Source: Datura wrightii
Taxonomy: Eukaryota > Streptophyta > Magnoliopsida > Solanales > Solanaceae
NCBI GenBank assembly: GCA_035772735.1
Contig: JASDFA010000016.1
Span: 142,612,501-142,676,500, forward strand
Length of the DNA stretch: 64,000 nt
Direction of reading: 5' to 3'
Positions 57,122 to 64,000 of the stretch are shown here, one piece after another; positions within the stretch are counted from its first letter, which is position 1, and the number at the start of each line of letters is the position of its first letter. A program made the translations under genes and the position numbers. A model generated the notes under the pieces. It was not told the DNA's origin and did no database searches. It was given only the letters and a program-made list of their open reading frames with translations.

Positions 57122-59645
57122 TGTCATGACCCGAACATAGCCCCGGATTGAGACATGGGACAAGGAGCCCTGAGAGACCCCAAGTCGACCCATGGCATAA
57201 GCATATATCTAACTCAATCAAAGAAACTGAATAATCAACAGTATAATCATAGTCGAAGTCTAACTTAAACATAACATCAGAATACGAAATTTGAAGCTGA
57301 ATTCATACATATGTCTGAAAAGCCTCTAAAAATGATGAGTTGATGGGACAAGACCCCAACTAACTCAACAAACCTGAAACTGAAATACATATAAGAAATT
57401 TGAATAGTCTAGTCCTCATCTCGATGGGACAAGAACCCAACTAACTCAACAAAGCTGAAACTGAAATACATATAAGAAATCTGAACAGTGTATTCCTCGG
57501 GAGATGAGGACTCACCCACAATATGAATGCTAACTCTGGTAAGCTGACAAGGAGCAAGGCTAAACCTGAGAGTCAGGTCCTGTATTATTAAACGATACAA
57601 CATAGAGTATGCGGTCAGTACATAGAATGTACAAAGTATGCAGGGTAAGTAAAACCGCTAAAATAAGTAAAATCATTTAAAGACTATGCATTAAATAAAA
57701 CGTAAATATTAAGAATCTAAAAGAAGAGCTTCCATGAATTCTTTCTGAAATCATGATCTCTTCATAACATGACATAGCATAACTTCATAGCATCATAACT
57801 GAATCGATTGACTCAAAGCTAAATTCTGACATTTATAAGTAAAGGTAAACATTGAGTCAAACCTTCTTTAGAACATGCGTATATATTTATATATATATAT
57901 ATATAAATCTCATGGGTAATGAATATGCATATTCGAAATCACGAGGAACAATGGGAGACTCATCCTTTAAACAACATACCACGATAGAGCTTACGTGTTC
58001 CCAACTATCACACTCAAGTGGGTAGAGTTGTCCAAAGCTTTGCCAAGGCTAGGGACGATACAATGATATTTATATCAAGCACATAGGACATTAGGGCTGG
58101 GGATAGCTCACAAGGGATGTCCCAAAGTAATATATATAATAGTATCAACCTACGTTGGCGCGTGGTTCTGAGGCATAGGGTGATCGACCCTTAGCCTGCT
58201 CGATGCTAGACACTACTCCTAAAAACATGCATATGTTGTATATCTTTTTGTAACGAAGCGCAACATCATCTATTGACCAAGCTTAATAATCAAATATATC
58301 TCACATATGAAACCATGCATATGAGAAGCTTTAACTCAACACATACCACAAGATGAAAATATAATTGGGAGTCTTTGCTCCAAAATCATGTGGTAAGCTT
58401 AGTTCGAGAAATCATACTTCATACTTATACATGTGGGCATTTCCCAAAGCTTTATCATACTTAGAAACACTCAATTCTCATCGAAAACATAATTGTAAAC
58501 ATGGGTAGGTTTAAATCATGCTTTTCATCATAATATCTCATCATCATTATCATATATTCGTCACAAATCTCATCTTTTATGAACATCTCATCAATGAGAT
58601 TTTAATTCATAAGACTAGAAACATGATTCTTTTTATTGAAAACATTATAAAAATTGCACATTCTTCATAATTCAATAGTAGAATCATAATCAAATCATAC
58701 CCATGTATAGAAATAGATGATTCATGCATTTGGGTTAAAACCCCATAAATTAAACAAAGAATTTCATACTTTAGAGAGGGATTGGGCATGGGTGTGAAAG
58801 AAACCCCCCATTCATAACCCTACGTACCTGGGAAAGTCAAATCTCACCCCTCCTTGAAAGCCCAAAGGAAATTGATGAAGCAAAACCTTGAAAACAAGCT
58901 TGGTCACCTCTTCAATCCTTTAACTTTTCATGTATGAGCATGAATAGGCTAGAAGAGCTTAAACTATCTTAATACACTTAGAAAATAACTTAAAATGACA
59001 TAGTTTATGACCTTAGAACATAGGAATGACAAAAATACCCTTAATGAAAATCCCTAAAAATCTGTATTGACGGACCAACGGACAGACTAACGAGTTGTTG
59101 GAGGATACCACAACTTATGGTATCCATCAATCCTCTACACTACCCAAAATTCCTGATCCCAGATTCGTCCCACGACTAGACAGGATGAGTCATCTTTCCA
59201 TTCAACAGGTTGTTACATCGTCTGTTGCTTCCTCCTTCACCTCCTGCTTTAGTCCTTCCAACGAGCCTCTCCATGACTCTTTACATCCTCCAACGATTCG
59301 TGGTTGCCTTCCATTAGGTATACTAGAAAGACATTGATACCCACACAATGACTGGAGACCACGACCCGTTACTTCTCACGATGGGTCCCGTTACATCCCC
59401 TGATACTGAGACCCAGTCCTCACCACGACTCATAACAACAACTCGTTGTATTGGGAAATGGGTCGTTACTTCACCTATTGTTACCCACTGAAAGCAGATC
59501 AAAACTTCCCACGACTGCTTCCAACGGGTCGTTGGTTCGACCAATGATCTGTTGGGTCGTCCATTCTGTGACATTTTTTCCAATTTCAGCCAACTTCTAA
59601 TTTTTAAATCCCATGTCTAATCTTAAGCACTTCTGAGGTATTACA
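57122..59645 (-). repeat. 5' LTR of Tek-F
   Basis: Ends are TGTAATACCTC (minus strand, at 59,645) and GGGTCATGACA (57,122); 2,524 bp. It is longer than its relatives partly because of the 81-bp tandem duplication at 57,342-57,503 and an AT microsatellite at about 57,880-57,905. The U3 motif ACAACAACTCGTTGT (59,435-59,449) is one CpG-decay step from a 15-base palindrome. Confidence 0.9.
57342..57503. repeat. 81-bp tandem duplication
   Basis: Units 57,342-57,422 and 57,423-57,503 both start GATGGGACAAGA and share CCAACTAACTCAACAAA and ATACATATAAGAAAT. They differ at a small number of bases. Other Tek LTRs have a single unit here. Confidence 0.85.
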
Positions 59646-60345
59646 TGTTGACAATTTCACTCAATTGCAACTTCTACACTGGGACAATAGGCTATTTCAA
59701 CAGTAGGAATTGACAAATAATGATATCTTTCAATAATATTAACTATAACTAAACTCCATTTATTTCAGCTGAAAACTCACAGATTCCTGAGAGTTTAGAA
59801 GGTAGAAATGCTTACCTATCACTTGTAGCCGCTTAGGACTCAATTAGAAGTGATTTCTTCTTACTAAGCGAGGTTCTGGTACTCCAAGTGAATCTTCAAG
59901 AAATAACTCCACAAGGATGTTTCTCGTAGCCATAGAACTCGTTATCCAAGATGAATTTTCATTTGAATGGAGTTTAGCAGTGTAAGTCGGTGAGAAATGG
60001 ATGAAAAGTTGAGAGAATATATGGTAGGGTTGCGTCCTAATTTTGGGAAATACTTTTATGACATGAACTTGAACTTAAAAACATATTTATAGTTGGGGCG
60101 GTGGCCTAGGGCGCGCAGTGCTGCCCATCATGCTAGGCAAGAGGCATGATGTGCCGGCCATGGCGCTGGGATTGGTAGCGCAGCACGGCACCCAGTGCGC
60201 CTAGCCTTTGGCCTTGGCCTCCTGCTGGCTCGGTATGGTACTCGCATACTCATCCCCCTAGCCATTTCTTGTATGTGTCGTATTCCAAAACTCTCAAAAT
60301 ATGTACACACACATTGGTGAAACGATAGAGCCTTACAGGATGTAA
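59646..60345 (-). repeat. Unclassified LTR-like segment with a GC-rich block
   Basis: It begins TGTTGACAATTT directly after the Tek-F LTR. The minus strand carries a TATA box (TATAAATA, 60,091-60,084) followed by a leader-like region, as in LTR promoters. Upstream of the TATA box, on the plus-strand side at 60,092-60,240, is a very GC-rich stretch with many CpG and GCGC words. The upper boundary, near the TTACATCCTGTAAGG sequence on the minus strand, is a guess. No coding sequence. Confidence 0.45.
60084..60091 (-). promoter_or_regulatory. TATA box of the LTR-like segment
   Basis: TATAAATA on the minus strand, next to a GC-rich block on the U3 side. Confidence 0.5.
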
Positions 60346-61794
60346 CTTATGATATCAGATAAATAAAGCAAGAAAATTGTGTTCTGTTTCAACCTACGAT
60401 TCATCAGTACGAGTTGTACCTAGGTGGTATGATCCGTACTGTGACTCGTAGTGCATTCTTCGCCTAGTCACGACTCATTTTATGAGATACCTTGATGGTA
60501 TGGTTTGTACTATAGGTCATAAAATGATCATTTGAAAATGGGACTTTCTATTTTTTTTACTATGACTCGTTATCATGATTGGTACAGTTCTACAAGTCGT
60601 ACCAGGATTCGTGATTTTTCTTTTTGAATTTGATCCCTTCGATTTCTTGCTACAATCCCTTGGTACGACTCGTAATGAGATACCACGAATGGTACTAAGT
60701 ATTGTACCATAAATTTCCAATTTTTTAATGAACTGAGAGAGTCCCAACAAATCATCCTACAAGTCGTAGTACAATACCACAAGTCGTAGGATGACTCGTG
60801 AAGCCTGTTCTCTCCTTGTGCTTTACCAGATTTGCAGGCAACATGTATTGGGATGGGTACTAAAAATTCTCCACCCCATTGAATCTCAACACACCATTTT
60901 AACTAGCCACTTAATCCCCATCATGCATTATTCCCAGTAACTCACTACCCATAATTTATTTTGAATCCTTGAGCATTTTAATGCCTAAACGCGTCAAGAA
61001 GCATTTGTGTTTGGACTTTGATTGCATTCCTCTTCCATATTTTAATGAGTGGAGGAATAAAAGTACAAGTGCATCTAATGATGATAGCAAAAAAATTAGA
61101 ATGAAGAATTTATCACTTACTTGCTACATTCAAGTTCTTTGAAAAATTTATGCTTGCTTCGGGTTTGGGCTAGCAGTTCGAGTAGCTTGTGAAAATTTAT
61201 TTTCACACATTCAAGCTCGAATGGGATGTTGCACGAGTTACGGTTGATTGAGGATTGAGGGCAGATGATCGTGGGTTGTGTTTGTTTAGGTCTGAAATTT
61301 TTTTATTTTAAATAGGTTAGGGGCGGATATCAAAATCAAGGTCGAGTTAGGTCATCTAGTTTTTCATTTAAATTGCCCATCACGACTCATACCACGAGTT
61401 GTTAGGTCATACCTATGACTCATCCCACGGACTCGGACTTTGAGACTGAGAAATCTCATATGGGGACCTACAAGAGGATGGTATAAGTCGTACCAATATG
61501 CCATGACCGATACCTTGAATCATCGGTTAGACTTCAGAACTTTGGCACTTTTAGGGAAGTTCATTACTATGGTGAGTACTACGACTCGTGCCACGAAGGT
61601 ATGATTAGTAATGACCAACCGTATTATGAACTTCTGCACCATCTCAAATCTCTGCCTTTCGCCATGGACAGGAGTACGAGCCATACAATCATGTTATCGG
61701 TCATATTGAGCCTCGTAGTCTAGACCTGTCCTGTATTTTTCTCCCATCAGTTTTTGGTTCACCTGCACACCGAACACCCAAGGGTTAAGATACT
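60346..61794 (-). other. Ath-4 non-coding region
   Basis: No coding sequence. It contains many CGASTCG variants, with a perfect TACGACTCGTA at 60,664-60,674. Layout resembles 22,681-23,998 and 24,490-25,360 of Ath-3: a motif-rich stretch next to GTTGCCTCCC-type units. Confidence 0.6.
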
Positions 61795-61930
61795 TGGGTT
61801 GCCTTCAAAGAAGCACCTAATTTAATGTTGCGGCACGACACAGGTGGTTTGGTTAATCATACTTCACCAAATCACCAAGTGCCTGATTTAGCATTGTGGC
61901 ATGATGCAAATCTCTTGAATACTCAGAGTT
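61795..61930 (-). repeat. GTTGCC-type repeat units of Ath-4
   Basis: About 1.6 units: TTTAATGTTGCGGCACGACAC near 61,820 and TTTAGCATTGTGGCATGATGC near 61,888. They align with 24,085-24,240 and are directly downstream of the protease. Confidence 0.7.
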
Positions 61931-62590
61931 CATCAAGAAACTCAGACTCACCCTCTATTTCTGACACCACCCATAACTTATTAGGTTTCTTCATTGACCT
62001 ACAGATATTAAAGGTGACCTCTTCTTTACTTATCCTAAACACCAGCTGGCCCACTTCAACATCCATTAAGGCTCTTCTAGTAGCAAGGAATGGTCGCCCC
62101 AAGATGATGGGGACCTCAAAATCTACCTCACAACCCAAGATCAAGAAGTATTCTAGGAAGACAAACCTGTCCACTTTAACTAGCATATCCTATAGAATCC
62201 CCACTAGCTTCTTTATTGTGCAGTTTGCCATCAATTGCCGCATCATAGTCGATGTAGGGGATCCGAAGCCCAGCTGCTTGAACACTGCCAAAGGCATCAA
62301 GTTTATGTTAGTGCCCAAGTCAAACAGTGCCCTTTCCAAGTCGAAATCTCTAATGGTGCAAGGGATGGTGAAGGCATGTGGATCTTCCTTCTTTTGAGCA
62401 AGGACCGATGAGGCTATGGCACTGCTTACGAACCACTTTCTAGTTACCATGTCCTTCATGAACTTAGCATACCCAAGAATCTATTCCAATGCCTCAACCA
62501 ACGGAATGTTCATAGATAACTATTTCAGCAGTGACAAGAACTTCTGGAAATTCCCACTATCTGCCTTCTTTTTCATCCTCTAAGGGAATG
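61923..62590 (-). pseudogene. Ath-4 aspartic protease and linker
   Basis: Open at 62,459-62,190 and 62,186-61,923. The active site reads ALFDLGTNINLMPLAVFKQL with D-L-G-T. The C-terminal half has IILGRPFLATRRALMDVEVG. A single stop separates the two halves, so this is one of the better-kept genes here. The linker carries MNIPLVEALE near 62,515-62,485. It ends ESEFLDEL at 61,923, with repeats instead of RT beyond. Confidence 0.85.
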
Positions 62591-64000
62591 GTGGAGGTGG
62601 TCGAGGAAAAGGCTTGAGAATCTATGTGGCGTCTTTTTCCTTCCCTTTGTCTACATTAGACTACTTTGCATCACCTAGAGCCTTAGTCAATTCATCCTCA
62701 CATGTAATAACCTATTCAGCAATCGCCTCCTCATCCTCCAGCTCAATCTCCTACTATCTTTCCATCTTAACTACAACTACTAAGGGAGGTTCAATCGTGA
62801 TCTCCCCACTCCTAGTCATCACAACCATATAGTGACTGTTAGTTTTTGGATTTTGGACTTTGTTTCTAGGAAGTGTTCGTTTCTGCCTTTGGTTTAAGGA
62901 TGCAGACATTTGTCACACCTGCTGCTCAATCTTCTTTATCGCTATGGCATGTGATTCAACTTTCTAGATCATGCCAGATATGTCTCCATGAATGTCCTTT
63001 AGCTGATTTTCTGTTGATTTTGCCTTCTTCAGCAACATAGCCATCATGCTCTCTAACTTTAAGGGTCTAACATACCCCCTCTCAAGCCCATGGAGAAACA
63101 TATAAGCCTGTGCGGTTGTTGTAGTAGCCATCATCCTATCTCCACTCACCTTCTCGCTCATGACCTCTCTCATATCCCTATACCCATTCCTATTGTAGTT
63201 GTCTTTGTACTAGTTCCAACCTTAATTTCTGAAACCTTGGTGCCAAGTGTCCTGACCAGACCCTTGGGCATTGGCCCATAAACTCGCCACTTGTTTATCC
63301 AAGAAGTTTTCCTCATCCTAGGAATTGGATTGCTCAAACCCGTTTCCTGACCCTAAGCTCCTATTGCATTTACCTTTTGAGCTCCAAAACCCATAATATG
63401 CTTCGTGAGCAAGTCTAAAGATGTTCCCATATAAGTTATTTCCTGATCAAGCTTCTCCGCTTTTCTACGTTTCTCTGCAGTCATTCCTATGGTTTATGTA
63501 CCTGCAACTGCTTCAGCATCTCTTATGTACCAAGATCTGTATATTTTAGTCACTCGGTCTAGTGTGGCTGTTGTTTCCTCCCACGAGTGACTCATTAATG
63601 CTCCTCTTTCCACTATATCTGCCACAACCTTAGCGTTATTGTTCAAGGACCTATAAAAAATCTCCAACAAACTCTCATCTATAATTCTATAATTCAGACA
63701 CTTATTCAGCTTCTTCTTGAATCTCAGCCATGTCTCATGCAGTGCCTCTATGGTAAGTTGTCAGAAATTGTAGATCTCGTCTTTGAGCTGCAGCATCCTG
63801 GACGGTGGGAAGAACCTTTCCAAAAAGCCTGTTTAAGATCCCTCTATATAGTGATGAAGTCATTTGGTAACTCCGAAAAGCATAGAGTGGCCTCCCCAGA
63901 TAGAGAGAACGAAAAAAGCCTCAACGTGATAGTGTCTTGGCTCACGCTTGACAACCTATATGCCTTGCAGATCCCTGATGTGCTGTGAGTTTACAACACT
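62591..64000 (-). pseudogene. Ath-4 gag, C-terminal two-thirds
   Basis: FLERFFPPSRMLQLKDEIYN and ALHETWLRFKKKLNKC (about 63,830-63,690) identify Athila gag and align with Ath-3 at 30,340-30,200. The piece 63,173-62,964 is helical and Lys/Met-rich. An Asn/Gly/Tyr-rich stretch lies at 63,260-63,180. Stops and frameshifts occur, and the start lies beyond the window. Confidence 0.8.

Larger units (their letters stand above)
51811..59645 (-). mobile_element. Tek-F: chromovirus, complete except for a truncated 3' LTR
   Basis: Minus strand: 5' LTR 59,645-57,122, PBS, gag, protease, RT, RNase H, integrase, chromodomain, PPT, then only about 225 bp of 3' LTR (52,038-51,811). It is the mirror image of Tek-E and belongs to the same subfamily (same gag start, RT and integrase blocks). 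Confidence 0.9.
60346..64000 (-). mobile_element. Ath-4: Athila-type element, gag-protease without pol
   Basis: Minus strand: gag from the right window edge to about 62,590, then protease to about 61,923, then GTTGCC-type repeat units, then non-coding DNA rich in TACGACTCGTA-type motifs to about 60,346. RT and integrase, which follow protease in Ath-3, are absent. The 5' LTR lies beyond the window. Confidence 0.75.

Noticed and set aside
59095..59583. Open frames on both strands near a possible promoter
   Set aside because: They fall inside the Tek-F LTR and match nothing but LTR sequence.
60128..60310. 60-codon Arg/Ala/Pro-rich minus-strand frame
   Set aside because: Composition follows from the GC-rich island; no domain is recognisable.
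61825..62397. Open reading frame of 190 codons on the plus strand
   Set aside because: It is the antisense of the Ath-4 protease, gives no recognisable protein, and its length follows from the codon bias of the true frame.

Overview
This window is gene-poor repetitive plant DNA. It looks like eudicot pericentromeric or otherwise heterochromatic sequence. I recognise no host protein-coding gene, tRNA, rRNA or CRISPR array. The proteins that can be read resemble retrotransposon families abundant in Solanaceae (Solanum, Capsicum); that is from memory of those families and was not searched. Almost every base belongs to Ty3/gypsy LTR retrotransposons of two lineages plus one LINE fragment. All copies are broken by stops, frameshifts, nested insertions and recombination.

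Labels used here. Ath-1 to Ath-4 are Athila-type elements: TGATGT...ACATCA LTRs of about 1.6 kb, an Asp-tRNA-like primer site, Athila gag/PR/RT/INT and an extra ORF in the env position. Tek-A to Tek-F are chromoviruses, probably Tekay/Del clade: TGTAATACC...GTGACA LTRs of about 2.1-2.5 kb, an initiator-Met-tRNA primer site TGGTATCAGAGC, CCHC gag, and a GPY/F module plus chromodomain after integrase.

Layout. 1-4,332: 3' part of Ath-1 (+), ending in its 3' LTR and inserted into Ath-2 (-, 4,333-6,523). 6,524-17,261: Tek-A (+), inserted into the extra ORF of Ath-2. It is a chimera with two partial pol genes separated by an inverted, truncated LTR, and its 3' LTR stops at Ath-3. 17,262-34,751: Ath-3 (-), the only element here with both LTRs, PBS, gag-pol, extra ORF and PPT; its 5' LTR holds a 2.1-kb solo chromovirus LTR. 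34,752-36,204: 3' end of another chromovirus LTR. 36,205-40,442: Tek-C (+), RNase H to 3' LTR. 40,443-41,571: L1-type LINE end (-). 41,572-42,716: Athila/Tat-like LTR (-). 42,717-44,854: Tek-D (-). 44,855-51,813: Tek-E (+), fused tail to tail with Tek-F (-, to 59,645), making an inverted pair of about 14.8 kb. 59,646-60,345: unclassified LTR-like segment. 60,346-64,000: Ath-4 (-), gag and protease followed directly by non-coding DNA and running off the right edge.

All pol genes look dead, so there is no working gene set. The history is layered insertion followed by illegitimate or unequal recombination. The points most worth a second look are: a palindromic CGA(G/C)TCG motif with symmetric flanks that recurs in LTRs and UTRs of both lineages; an exact second copy of the polypurine tract inside a conserved hairpin in the Athila 3' UTR; an Asp-to-Tyr change at the same RT catalytic position in three RT copies; and the several inverted junctions between pol and LTR.
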